NCBI GenBank assembly: GCA_910577925.1
Contig: CAJTOI010000012.1
Location: 1 to 64,000 of the forward strand
Length of the DNA: 64,000 bases
Origin: an uncultured Roseburia sp.
Lineage (GTDB): Bacteria > Bacillota > Clostridia > Lachnospirales > Lachnospiraceae
Direction: 5' to 3'
Shown here: in pieces, positions 19,481-27,750 of the stretch
Layout: each line of letters starts with the position of its first letter
Position numbering within the stretch: position 1 is the first letter of the stretch
The notes under the pieces: model-generated
What the model saw: only the letters and a program-made list of their open reading frames with translations
Database searches by the model: none
Told to the model about the DNA's origin: nothing
Translations under genes and position numbers: made by a program

Positions 19481-19510
19481 CCGCGGGCAGTTTTGAAAGA
19501 CTGCCCGCGG
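19481..19510. repeat. outer GC-rich hairpin, second copy
   Basis: CCGCGGGCAGT (19481-19491), loop TTTGAAAG, then ACTGCCCGCGG (19500-19510), a perfect 11-bp stem. Read on the minus strand it lines up with the hairpin at 18897-18926. There is no T run on the plus strand, so it is unlikely to terminate transcription towards the reductase gene. Confidence 0.7.
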
Positions 19511-19544
19511 CGCATGAATGATAAAACAAAAGGAGGAGGCAGTC

Positions 19545-20708
19545 ATGTCTGAATTGAGGGATGAAATTACAAAGAAACTGGGGTTTGGGTGTATGCGCCT
19601 GCCGGTTGTGGGCGGGGATACGGGCACGATTGACGACGCGGCGTTTTGCCGGATGATCGATACCTATCTCGAGCAGGGCTTTACCTATTTTGACACGGCG
19701 TACCCGTATCACAACGGCAAGTCGGAGGAGGCGGTCGGAAGATGCCTTGTCGACCGATATCCCAGAGAGCGCTTTCTGCTCGCGACGAAGATGCCGGTAT
19801 GGCTCGTGAAGGAGTATGCGGATTATGAGCGGCTGTTTGCGGAGCAGCTTGAGCGCTGCAAGGTGTCCTATTTCGACTTTTACCTGCTCCACGCGTTAAA
19901 TCGTGAGAGCGCGGCGGAAGAGGAACGGCGCGGAGGATTTGAGTTTATACGCCGCATGAAGGAGGAGGGGAAAATCCGTCATATCGGATTTTCGTTCCAC
20001 GACAGCGCCGAAGCGCTTGAGGAGATTTTGAAAGCGCATCCAAAGATGGAGTTTGTACAGCTGCAGATCAATTATTACGACTGGGAATCCGAGAAGGTGC
20101 AGTCGCGGAAATGCTACGAGACGGCGGTAAAGTACGGTATTCCGGTGATTGTCATGGAGCCGGTCAAAGGCGGGACCCTGGCGAATATGACGGGGGAGGC
20201 GGCGCAGGTCTTAGACGCGCTTTCCCCGGGAAAAGAAGACGCAAAGCCGTCCTACGCGTCCTACGCCGTGCGGTATGCGGCATCCTTGGACAATGTCTTT
20301 CTGGTGCTCAGCGGCATGTCAAACGAAGCGCAGCTTCTTGACAATACCTCTTATATGCGGGAGTTTGAACCGCTTTCCGCGGAAGAGAAACAGGCCGTGG
20401 AGCGGGCGGTGGAGGAGCTTGCAAAGCTCCCTGTGATTCCCTGCACGAAGTGCCGCTACTGCGTGGACGACTGCCCGCAGAAGATTTTAATCCCGGAGCT
20501 GTTTGAGGATTATAACATGACGGTGCAGTTCGGCGCAAACGATGTAAACCGGAAGCGTTACGAGATGCACACCGCGGGACACGGAAGCGCGGCAGACTGC
20601 ATCAAATGCGGAAAATGCGAAGGACACTGCCCGCAGCATCTTGGAGTGCGGGAATTGCTTGCGGCGGTGGCGGAAACATTTGGAGATATGCCCAAAAAGC
20701 CGGAATGA
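19545..20708 (+). CDS. aldo/keto reductase with C-terminal 4Fe-4S ferredoxin domain
   Basis: A 387-residue oxidoreductase. The N-terminal two thirds are an aldo/keto reductase barrel: GCMRLPVV, the catalytic Asp/Tyr segment YFDTAYPYHNGKSEEAVG, the Lys-bearing LLATKMPVW and the substrate-side YLLHAL. The C-terminus has two Cys clusters, CTKCRYCVDDCPQ and CIKCGKCEGHCPQ, the ferredoxin-type tail of a subgroup common in anaerobes. The start at 19545 follows AAAGGAGGAGG; an in-frame ATG 27 bases upstream overlaps that site and is rejected. The electron partner and substrate are unknown. Confidence 0.92.
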   Translation: MSELRDEITKKLGFGCMRLPVVGGDTGTIDDAAFCRMIDTYLEQGFTYFDTAYPYHNGKSEEAVGRCLVDRYPRERFLLATKMPVWLVKEYADYERLFAEQLERCKVSYFDFYLLHALNRESAAEEERRGGFEFIRRMKEEGKIRHIGFSFHDSAEALEEILKAHPKMEFVQLQINYYDWESEKVQSRKCYETAVKYGIPVIVMEPVKGGTLANMTGEAAQVLDALSPGKEDAKPSYASYAVRYAASLDNVFLVLSGMSNEAQLLDNTSYMREFEPLSAEEKQAVERAVEELAKLPVIPCTKCRYCVDDCPQKILIPELFEDYNMTVQFGANDVNRKRYEMHTAGHGSAADCIKCGKCEGHCPQHLGVRELLAAVAETFGDMPKKPE

Positions 20709-20823
20709 AAAACTGCGTTCCTGTGATATATCGCACAAAAGAAACAGGAAATAATTCGGCAAAAGATTAAAAATTTACTAACAATACAAAGATATTACGG
20801 TTTTCCGTAGACAAAATCTTCCC

Positions 20824-20829
20824 TATAAT
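20824..20829 (+). promoter_or_regulatory. -10 element upstream of dctP
   Basis: TATAAT is a perfect -10 hexamer, but the hexamer 17 bases upstream (TTTTCC) is a poor -35, so an activator may be needed. This would fit control by the two-component system encoded downstream. A small CTTCG/CGAAG hairpin lies between it and the gene. Confidence 0.45.
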
Positions 20830-20887
20830 AAAATTACAAAGTTTCTTCGAAAGACGAAGACAAATTTTATTTAGGGAGGATTTTTTT

Positions 20888-21994
20888 ATGAAGAAAAAAG
20901 TAATATCCGTATTGTTATGTATGGCAATGACGGCGTCGCTTGGCGCCTGCGGGTTAAAGGAGGCCGATACGCAGGGGTCTGACGCGGCAAAAGAGCCGGC
21001 GGCCGAGACGCAGACAGAGGAGCCGGCGGCTCCGGCAGACGATGCGGGGGACGCAGCGGCAGTGGAAATCGACGGCGAGCCGGTGACGCTCGTATATGCC
21101 GAGGTAAATCCGTTAGATACCATCGTCGGACAGACGGCGACCGCTTTTAAGGAGAAAGTGGAGGAGCTGTCCGGCGGAAATATTACGATTGACGTGCAGG
21201 CGAGCGGCGTGCTCGGCTCCGAGAATGACGTGCTTGACACGATGCTCGGCGGCGGCGGAACGATTCAGATGTCCCGTATCTCCGCATTTGCGCTGACCAG
21301 CTACGGCGGGGAGAAATCCATGCTGCTTTCCCTCCCCTACACATTTGTGGGGCGCGACCATTTCTGGACGTTTGCGACCTCGGATCTGGCAGAGGAGTTC
21401 CTGCTTGAGCCGCACGAGAACGGCAGCGGGGTCAGAGGTCTGTTTTACGGAGAAGAAGGTTTCCGCCATTTCTTTACGGTAAATGAAGTTGCAGGCATCG
21501 AAGATCTGGCCGGCATGAAGCTGCGTGTTTCCAATGACCCGGTTATGAACGGTCTGGTAGAGTCTCTCGGGGCATCTCCGACAGTCGTATCCTTCGGCGA
21601 GCTGTATTCCGCACTGCAGACCGGTGTTGTGGACGGCGCAGAACAGCCGATTGCAAACTATAAGTCCAACGCGTTCCAGGAGGTTGCGCCGAATCTGATT
21701 TTAGACGGCCATACGCTTGGCGCGATCCAGGTAATTATCACGGACGAGGCGTGGGATTCTCTGACAGAGGCTCAGCAGAATGTGCTGATTGAGGCAGGGG
21801 AATATGCGTCCGCCTTTAACCGTCAGATTTCCGAGGAAGCGGAGAATGAGGTTCTTGAGCAGCTGAAAGCGGACGGCATCAATGTGGTGGAAGTAGAGGA
21901 TATCAAGCCGTGGCAGGATGCTGTGGCAGACGTGATTTCACAGAACATCGTCGGACAGGAAGACCTGTATCAGCAGATTCTTGATATGCAGTAG
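20888..21994 (+). CDS. dctP: TRAP transporter substrate-binding lipoprotein, DctP family
   Basis: Extracellular solute receptor (368 aa) of a tripartite ATP-independent transporter, usually for organic or sugar acids. The lipobox SLGAC gives the acylated Cys at residue 21, followed by an acidic/proline linker to about residue 60. Family motifs include LPYTFVGRDHFWTF, LAGMKLRVSNDPVM (with the conserved Arg that contacts the ligand carboxylate in relatives), SFGELYSALQTGVVDGAEQP and the C-terminal helix of DctP proteins. A strong GGGAGG precedes the ATG. It is followed directly by dctQ and dctM. Confidence 0.93.
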   Translation: MKKKVISVLLCMAMTASLGACGLKEADTQGSDAAKEPAAETQTEEPAAPADDAGDAAAVEIDGEPVTLVYAEVNPLDTIVGQTATAFKEKVEELSGGNITIDVQASGVLGSENDVLDTMLGGGGTIQMSRISAFALTSYGGEKSMLLSLPYTFVGRDHFWTFATSDLAEEFLLEPHENGSGVRGLFYGEEGFRHFFTVNEVAGIEDLAGMKLRVSNDPVMNGLVESLGASPTVVSFGELYSALQTGVVDGAEQPIANYKSNAFQEVAPNLILDGHTLGAIQVIITDEAWDSLTEAQQNVLIEAGEYASAFNRQISEEAENEVLEQLKADGINVVEVEDIKPWQDAVADVISQNIVGQEDLYQQILDMQ

Positions 21995-22007
21995 CAGGAG
22001 GAATGGT

Positions 22008-22535
22008 ATGCCGGGTATATTTCAAACAATTGATAAACTAAAACCCGCCTATGACATTACATACAAAATCGTGCTCGTGATCTGCAAGCTGCTTCTGTTG
22101 GTTGATATTCTGATTACGACGATGAGCGTTATCGGGCGCTATGTGCCGTTTGTGCCGGACCCCGCCTGGAGCGAGGAAGTCGTGCTGACCTGCATGGCCT
22201 ATATGGCGGTGCTCTCGGCGGCGCTTGCCATCCGCAGGAACGGGCATATCCGCATGACGGCGTTTGACCGCTATCTGCCGAGGGGGCTGATTCGCTTTCT
22301 CGATATTCTTGCGGATGTCTGCGTCTTTGTTCTGGCCGTTGTGATGCTGGTAGTGGGCTGGCAGTACGCCGCCGGAATCGGCGCGAAGGGAACCTACGTC
22401 AGCATGCCGTTTTTGTCGAGATTCTGGATGTATTTCCCGGTGCCTTTGGCGGGAGCTGCAATGATTGTATTTGAGCTTGAGGCTGTCTACAATCATATCA
22501 AGGCAATCTTTGTGAAGGAGGAAGAAAACGCATGA
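22008..22535 (+). CDS. dctQ: TRAP transporter small membrane subunit, DctQ family
   Basis: Four-helix membrane subunit (175 aa). The first long helix contains KIVLVICKLLLLVDILITTM, followed by VPDPAWSEEVVLTCMAYMAV, the WxEE signature of DctQ, then RRNGHIRMTAFDRYLP. The ATG at 22008 has AGGAGG in front; the in-frame ATG at 21981 lies inside dctP and is rejected. Its stop overlaps the dctM start by four bases (ATGA), so the two are translationally coupled. Confidence 0.92.
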   Translation: MPGIFQTIDKLKPAYDITYKIVLVICKLLLLVDILITTMSVIGRYVPFVPDPAWSEEVVLTCMAYMAVLSAALAIRRNGHIRMTAFDRYLPRGLIRFLDILADVCVFVLAVVMLVVGWQYAAGIGAKGTYVSMPFLSRFWMYFPVPLAGAAMIVFELEAVYNHIKAIFVKEEENA

Positions 22536-23827
22536 GCACACAGACACTTGCAATCATCGTGTTACTTGTCAGCTTTATCGTGATGATTTTTCTGCGGTTC
22601 CCCATCGCCTACGCGGTAGCGTTATCTTCTCTTTTCTGCCTGCTGTCCCAGGGGCTGCCGCTGACGACGATCTGTCAGCAGATGGTAAAGGGAATCAGCT
22701 CGTTCAGCCTAATGGCGGTGCCGTTTTTTATCACGATGGGTGTGCTGATGGGAAGCGGAGGAATCTCGGAAAAGCTGATTGCGCTGGCAAACGCCTGCGT
22801 CGGGTGGATGACCGGCGGCATGGCGATGGTAAATATCGTGGCGTCCTATTTCTTTGGAGGAATCTCCGGTTCCGCGTCCGCGGATACGGCGTCACTCGGG
22901 AGTATCTTAATTCCGATGATGGTGGATCAGGGCTACGACGATGATTTTTCGACGGCGGTCACAATCACGTCTTCGTGTGAGGGACTTCTCGTTCCGCCGA
23001 GCCATAACATGGTAATCTATGCGATGTCCGCCGGAGGCGTTTCGGTGGGAAGCCTGTTTCTCGCAGGCTACATACCGGGAGCAATGCTGGCCCTGTCGCT
23101 TATGGTGGGCTCCTACATTATCTCGAAGAGAAGGCATTACCCGAAAGGCGATAAATTCAGTTTCAAAAACCTCATAAAGCAGTTTGGCATCTCTGTCTGG
23201 GCTCTGGCGGCTGTCGTTATCGTGGTGGTCGGCGTAGTCGGCGGCTGGTTTACGGCAACAGAGTCCGCGGCGGTTGCGGTTATCTACAGTCTGATTGTCA
23301 GTGTGTTTATCTATAAGGGATTAGACTGGAAGGGTGTCTGGAAATGCCTGGAACAGTGCGTGGATACGCTGTCGATCGTGCTGATTCTGATTTCCACCTC
23401 GAGCATTTTCGGGTATTGTCTGACGACGCTGCATGTGCCGGATCTGGCCGCGAACGCGGTGATCGGCATGACGAGCAATCCGATTATCCTGGCGCTGCTG
23501 CTGAATCTGATCCTTCTGCTTCTCGGATGCATTATGGATATGGCGCCGATTATTCTGATCGCAACGCCGATTCTGCTGCCGATTGCACAGTCCATCGGAA
23601 TCGATCCGATTCAGTTCGGTATCATGATGATATTAAACTGCGGTATCGGTCTTCTGACACCGCCGGTCGGCGCAGTGCTTTTTATCGGTTCCGCGGTCGG
23701 AAAGGTAAAGATGGAGCGCGTGGTAAAGGCGACGCTGCCGTTTTATCTGTGTATGGTCGTCGTGTTGCTGCTGCTGACGTTTATTCCGGAAATCAGTCTG
23801 CTGCTGCCGAATCTGCTGGCAAAATAA
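22532..23827 (+). CDS. dctM: TRAP transporter large membrane subunit, DctM family
   Basis: Sodium-coupled transport subunit (431 aa, about 12-13 helices). It shows RFPIAYAVALSSL, VPFFITMGVLMGSGGISEKL, the very conserved FGGISGSASADTASLGSILI and PPSHNMVIYAMSAGG stretch, and the duplicated second half MDMAPIILIATPILLPIAQS plus GIGLLTPPVGAVLFIGSAVG. Length and motifs are normal. It completes a DctPQM system whose substrate is probably a carboxylate; the neighbouring KdgF-like cupin hints at uronates (inference). Confidence 0.93.
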   Translation: MSTQTLAIIVLLVSFIVMIFLRFPIAYAVALSSLFCLLSQGLPLTTICQQMVKGISSFSLMAVPFFITMGVLMGSGGISEKLIALANACVGWMTGGMAMVNIVASYFFGGISGSASADTASLGSILIPMMVDQGYDDDFSTAVTITSSCEGLLVPPSHNMVIYAMSAGGVSVGSLFLAGYIPGAMLALSLMVGSYIISKRRHYPKGDKFSFKNLIKQFGISVWALAAVVIVVVGVVGGWFTATESAAVAVIYSLIVSVFIYKGLDWKGVWKCLEQCVDTLSIVLILISTSSIFGYCLTTLHVPDLAANAVIGMTSNPIILALLLNLILLLLGCIMDMAPIILIATPILLPIAQSIGIDPIQFGIMMILNCGIGLLTPPVGAVLFIGSAVGKVKMERVVKATLPFYLCMVVVLLLLTFIPEISLLLPNLLAK

Positions 23828-23854
23828 AAGGAAAAGAAGAAAGGATGCAGCGGT

Positions 23855-24331
23855 ATGTCATACGAGTTTGAGAGTCGGGTAACGCCGTTTGATTTCTGGC
23901 GGCTGTCCATGAGCCGCACGTACCGTTCGACGGCGGGAATCTGCAATCTGGTATTTACCGTGTCCATGTTTCTCCTGGCGGCAAAGTTCTGGAACGGCGC
24001 CGGGGATGCCGCACAGCTGCTACTGTTTGTCGGCTGTATCCTGTTCCCTGTGCTCCAGCCCGTCGGCGTGTTTGTGCGGGCGAGAGCGCAGGCGGCACAA
24101 GCGCCGCCTGATATGCGCCTTGTGTTTGACGAGGAGGGTCTCCATGTGACCATAGGGGACCGGCATGAGGATATCCGCTGGAAAAATCTGACGGATATCG
24201 TCAGACAGGCGCATCTCGTGATCGTTTTTTCGGATACGAGGCACGGCTATCTGCTTCCGGACCGGGTGCTTGGCCGCCGGCGGGAAGAATTTTTTACCTT
24301 TGCAAAGTCAAAAATAGAACAGGAAAAATAA
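23855..24331 (+). CDS. YcxB-like membrane protein
   Basis: A 158-residue protein with two adjacent membrane helices at about residues 25-70, a short basic turn, and a soluble C-terminal domain (LVFDEEGLHVTIGDRHEDIRW followed by VIVFSDTRHGYLLPDRVL). This is the layout of the YcxB-like family, whose function is unknown. AAAGGATG precedes the ATG. It lies between dctM and the histidine-kinase gene and is closed by a terminator, so it probably belongs to the TRAP transcript. Confidence 0.7.
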   Translation: MSYEFESRVTPFDFWRLSMSRTYRSTAGICNLVFTVSMFLLAAKFWNGAGDAAQLLLFVGCILFPVLQPVGVFVRARAQAAQAPPDMRLVFDEEGLHVTIGDRHEDIRWKNLTDIVRQAHLVIVFSDTRHGYLLPDRVLGRRREEFFTFAKSKIEQEK

Positions 24332-24337
24332 CGGAGA

Positions 24338-24375
24338 AGCAAAGTCTGCGCAGGAAAACTGCGGCTTTGCTTTTT
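24338..24375 (+). terminator. terminator between the TRAP operon and the two-component system
   Basis: AGCAAAG (24338-24344) pairs with CTTTGCT (24365-24371), and CGCAG pairs with CTGCG inside, followed by TTTT. It separates the transporter transcript from the regulatory genes. Confidence 0.75.
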
Positions 24376-24427
24376 CCTGATGCAGGAATCGCGTATCATG
24401 TATATAGGGTAAAGGACGGAAGTAATT

Positions 24428-25903
24428 TTGAGAGAAAAGCTGAGACGTGCATGGCAGCAACTGACAATCAGGCGGAAAATAGCGGTGTTTGTGGGGGTGG
24501 TATTTTTTATCATACTGCTCTCCGTCTCGTTTGACAGCTGGATTGCAAAAATTTGCCTGATTGACTTTAACGACATTCTCGTAGACAATGGAATATGCAG
24601 TGAACTTTCGCAGGCGATAAAGGAAGAGAGCAGTCTGTTTGAAATCTATATCAAGAAATCCGGAAGCGAGACGAAACAGGCGCTTTCGGAAGCGATGGAG
24701 CGCACGCGGCGCGCGGTGGATGCACTGCCCCGCTCGTATGAAAAAATAGGTGAACTGCGCTATGCAAAGACCTGGACCGTGAGCAGCAGTTATGAGGTGT
24801 ATTGTGAGAAGCGGGATGACGTGCTTGCGATGCGCAAAGGGCCGGACTATATCAGAAGCGTGTATGAGGTGTACGAGATACAGGCGTATCTGCAGAAATA
24901 TGCAAACGCGCTGCAGGAGTGCACGTTCGAGGACGGAAACCGCCGCTATGAAAAGAAAGTCCGAAAGCTGACCGCCGTGCCTGTGGGGATTGTCGCGCTG
25001 GGCGCGCTGCTGCTGCTTGTGACCGTGCAGCTTGCGGTTCTGATGAACCGGACGATTATTTATCCGGTGCTTGAGCTTGGGGAAGCCTCGAAAAAGATTG
25101 CGGCGAACGATTTTTTTGTCGGGGATGTGGTCGTGGAGAACCAGGACGAGATCGGGGATATGGTACATGCGTTCAATAAAATGAAATATGCGACCGGGGA
25201 GTATATCACGGCGCTTGAGGAAAAGCGCAAGACGCTGGATCTGCTTCACGAGGAGGAGCTTGCGAAGCTTGAGACGGAACGGCGGCTGGAGAGTATGCGC
25301 TTGGAATTGCTGCGGAATCAGATTCAGCCGCATTTTCTGTTTAATACGCTCAATGTCATCGGAGGGATGGCGAGCCTGGAGGAGGCGGCCACGACGGAGC
25401 GGATGATAAAGGCGCTGAGCGCGCTTTTCCGGTACAACTTAAAGACGCCGGAGGAGGAGGTTGTGCTGGCGCGGGAACTGAAAGTGGTGGAGGACTATAT
25501 GTATTTGCAGCAGATGCGGTTCGGAAGCCGTGTCTCATACCGGATTGACTGTCTGGCGGACAGGGAGAATGTGCGGGTTCCGGCGTTTCTGTTTCAGCCG
25601 CTGGTGGAGAATGCAATTCTGCACGGGATATCTCCGAAGGAGGAGGGCGGGTTTGTCCGAATCCGGGTTCGGGAAAAAGGCGGTGTGCTGTCGGTGGTAA
25701 TCGGCGATAACGGCGTCGGGATGACGCGGGAGCAGCTGCGCGGCCTCAGACGGCAGCTGGAGAGGCGGGAAGGCAGAAGCGCCGGGATAGGGCTCGGCAA
25801 TATTTACCGGCGTATCGGCGCGAATTATCCGGGAAGCCGATTTGTCATATACAGCAGGAAAGATGTGGGAACCGTGATACGAATCACGCTGCCGCAGAGA
25901 TGA
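24428..25903 (+). CDS. sensor histidine kinase, LytS/YesM type
   Basis: Membrane sensor kinase (491 aa). It has an N-terminal helix at about residues 15-35, an extracellular helical domain to about 180, a second helix (VPVGIVALGALLLLVTVQLA), and a HAMP segment (VLELGEASKKIAANDFFVGD). The kinase core is of the His_kinase type with phospho-acceptor His302 in QIQPHFLFNTLN, N-box LVENAILHG and G-box DNGVGMT. It starts with TTG at 24428 behind GGACGGAAG. It overlaps the response-regulator frame region and probably signals the TRAP substrate through the binding protein encoded two genes on. Confidence 0.92.
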   Translation: MREKLRRAWQQLTIRRKIAVFVGVVFFIILLSVSFDSWIAKICLIDFNDILVDNGICSELSQAIKEESSLFEIYIKKSGSETKQALSEAMERTRRAVDALPRSYEKIGELRYAKTWTVSSSYEVYCEKRDDVLAMRKGPDYIRSVYEVYEIQAYLQKYANALQECTFEDGNRRYEKKVRKLTAVPVGIVALGALLLLVTVQLAVLMNRTIIYPVLELGEASKKIAANDFFVGDVVVENQDEIGDMVHAFNKMKYATGEYITALEEKRKTLDLLHEEELAKLETERRLESMRLELLRNQIQPHFLFNTLNVIGGMASLEEAATTERMIKALSALFRYNLKTPEEEVVLARELKVVEDYMYLQQMRFGSRVSYRIDCLADRENVRVPAFLFQPLVENAILHGISPKEEGGFVRIRVREKGGVLSVVIGDNGVGMTREQLRGLRRQLERREGRSAGIGLGNIYRRIGANYPGSRFVIYSRKDVGTVIRITLPQR

Positions 25904-25920
25904 CGGAATGGAGGAGAGGC

Positions 25921-26724
25921 ATGTATCGTGTATTGGTGGCGGATGACGAGCCGATTGAGAGAAATGTGGTGAGCAGAACCATTCAAAAGTATTTTGAGGG
26001 CCAGTTCTCGGTGGTGACTGCCGCAAACGGCCGAGAGGCGGTGCGGCTTTTTACGGAGCATAGATGCGAGATCGTGATTCTCGATATCGAGATGCCGGGG
26101 CTCAACGGTCTTGAGGCGGCGGAAAAAATCCGTGAGATGGACGCGCAGTGCAGCATTATATTTCAGACGGCCTTTGACGAATTTTCATATGCAAAGCGCG
26201 CAATTTCCGTTCACGCGCTGGATTATCTGCTGAAACCGGGAACGGACGAGGAATTGATCGCCGTGCTTGACGAGGCGGTGCGGCTGGCGGGGGAGCGGCG
26301 CAGGCCGGTGTGGCAGGGCGGCGTGTCGGAGGATGCGGGCGCACAGGAGGAGACGACCGGCAGCGTGCGGCTGGCAGCGGTTGCGGAGACGATCCGGGAT
26401 TATATCGAGGGGCATTATATGGAGGAGATCGCGCTGCAGGACGCCGCGGAGGCAATGCGCTACTCGGAGGCGTACTTCTGCAGAATATTCAAGCAGTGCT
26501 TTGACAAAAGCTTTGTCATGTACCTGACGGAATTTCGTGTGGAAAAGGCCAAGGAGCTTCTGGCGGATGTGCGGATTAATGTCAAGGATATCAGCGCGCA
26601 GGTGGGGTACCATGACTCCAATTATTTTGCGAAGGTGTTTAAGCGCGTTGCGGCTATTACGCCCACGGAGTACCGCACGAAAGTGCTGCTCGCAGCGGAA
26701 AAGGCAGGGCAGAGGGATGAGTAG
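25921..26724 (+). CDS. response regulator with AraC-type DNA-binding domain
   Basis: Cytoplasmic partner of the sensor kinase (267 aa). The receiver domain starts YRVLVADDEPIERN and has phospho-acceptor Asp55 in VILDIEMPG, a Thr/Phe region FQTAFDEF and the Lys of LLKPG. After a linker of about 40 residues, the C-terminal AraC helix-turn-helix domain runs from about residue 170 (YFCRIFKQCF and ISAQVGYHDSNYFAKVFKR). The ATG at 25921 follows GGAGGAGAGG; an in-frame ATG seven codons earlier overlaps the kinase stop. It probably activates dctPQM, by analogy with similar loci. Confidence 0.92.
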   Translation: MYRVLVADDEPIERNVVSRTIQKYFEGQFSVVTAANGREAVRLFTEHRCEIVILDIEMPGLNGLEAAEKIREMDAQCSIIFQTAFDEFSYAKRAISVHALDYLLKPGTDEELIAVLDEAVRLAGERRRPVWQGGVSEDAGAQEETTGSVRLAAVAETIRDYIEGHYMEEIALQDAAEAMRYSEAYFCRIFKQCFDKSFVMYLTEFRVEKAKELLADVRINVKDISAQVGYHDSNYFAKVFKRVAAITPTEYRTKVLLAAEKAGQRDE

Positions 26725-27745
26725 AAAAAAGCTGCCCGCAAAAAGGGTGATTGACGCAGGCGCGGTGCTTCTGGGAATCATCGGAGCGGCGATGGTCGGC
26801 GCAGGTGAGACCGCCTCGGGGAATGTGCAGCCGGAGTATGTGTTTTCCTATGCGGAGAATCAGGCGGCGGACTATCCGACATCACTCGGCGCGTACCGGT
26901 TTGCCGAGCTGGTGGAGGAGCGCACCGGGGGGCGTATCAAAATCATGGTCTGGCCGGACGGCGAGCTGGGAGTGGAGCGGGATGTCATCCGGCAGATGCA
27001 GTTCGGAGGCGTGGACTTCGCGCGCGTTTCACTGTCGCAGCTCGCGGAGTATATTCCGGAGTTCAACGCGCTGCAGATGCCCTATCTGTACACGGATTCG
27101 GGACATATGTGGCGTGTTTTGGACGGGGAGATCGGAGATACGTTTCTGGGAAAGGTCAGCGCGTATGAGCTGGTGGGGCTTTCCTGGTATGACGCGGGAG
27201 CCAGGAATTTTTATACGGCCCATAAGCCCATTACCGCGCTCGAGGACATGCAGGGCATGCGGATACGCGTGCAGGAGTCGGAGCTGATGGCGGATATGGT
27301 GGAAGCGCTCGGAGCGACTGCGGTGCCGGGCGAATATGCGGACGTCTATGCAAATATTGAGCGGGGAATTGTGGACGGAGCGGAAAATAACTGGCCTTCC
27401 TACGAGTCGATGAGTCATTACGAGGTGGCAGGGTATTTTACGGTCGACGAGCACACGAGGGTGCCGGAGATGCAGCTGTGCTCCGCGCATACCTGGGAGA
27501 AGCTTTCCGGGGAGGACAGGGAGATTCTGCTGGAGTGCGCGAAAGAATCGGCGCTTTACGAGCGGGAATGCTGGACGCGCCGGGAGAAAGCGTCGAGACA
27601 GATCGTCACGTCGAAGGGGGCGAAGGTTGTGGAGCTGTCTGCGGAGGAGAAGAAGCGTTTTTTTAACGCGGTGAAGGGCGTTTACGAGAAATACTGCGGG
27701 GACTATATGGATATCATTGACGAGATTATTGCGATGGGAGACTGA
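26717..27745 (+). CDS. DctP-family binding protein linked to the two-component system
   Basis: A second TRAP-type solute receptor (342 aa), with no membrane subunits of its own. It starts eight bases inside the response-regulator gene behind AGAGGG. The N-terminus has a basic stretch and one helix (VIDAGAVLLGIIGAAMVGAG) but no lipobox, so it may be secreted or membrane-anchored. DctP motifs are present: IKIMVWPDGELG, ALQMPYLYTDSGHMW, MQGMRIRVQESELM and YANIERGIVDGAENNWPSY. In Bacillus subtilis a DctP-like protein, DctB, acts as co-sensor for the DctS kinase. Gene order here suggests the same role. Alternatively it shares the DctQM subunits. Confidence 0.85.
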   Translation: MSRKKLPAKRVIDAGAVLLGIIGAAMVGAGETASGNVQPEYVFSYAENQAADYPTSLGAYRFAELVEERTGGRIKIMVWPDGELGVERDVIRQMQFGGVDFARVSLSQLAEYIPEFNALQMPYLYTDSGHMWRVLDGEIGDTFLGKVSAYELVGLSWYDAGARNFYTAHKPITALEDMQGMRIRVQESELMADMVEALGATAVPGEYADVYANIERGIVDGAENNWPSYESMSHYEVAGYFTVDEHTRVPEMQLCSAHTWEKLSGEDREILLECAKESALYERECWTRREKASRQIVTSKGAKVVELSAEEKKRFFNAVKGVYEKYCGDYMDIIDEIIAMGD

Positions 27746-27750
27746 AAGAA

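Larger units (their letters stand above)
18897..19510. repeat. 614-bp imperfect long inverted repeat filling the pepF-AKR gap
   Basis: The two halves of this gene-free stretch are diverged reverse complements of each other around position 19203. Matching blocks include CCCTGTGCAGGCGCCTCGG (about 18968-18986) against its complement at 19424-19442, TGGGTTCTGCCG, ACATATCG, a GGAAACCCGC block, and a central pair GCGGCACTGT / ACAGTGCCGC (about 19179-19188 and 19220-19229). The outermost units are two copies of the same GC-rich hairpin. Open frames across it are long only because stops are rare, and they have no ribosome binding site. It may be a pair of inverted copies of a 300-bp repeat, a MITE-like element or a structured RNA. 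Confidence 0.75.

Noticed and set aside
18945..19892. Long minus-strand ORF across the pepF-reductase gap
   Set aside because: It runs antisense through the reductase gene and the inverted repeat, has no ribosome binding site or recognisable domain, and its composition follows the repeat.
24308..25333. 341-codon ORF antisense to the histidine kinase
   Set aside because: It mirrors the coding strand of a clear kinase gene; His/Arg-rich translation and no start signal mark it as a shadow frame.
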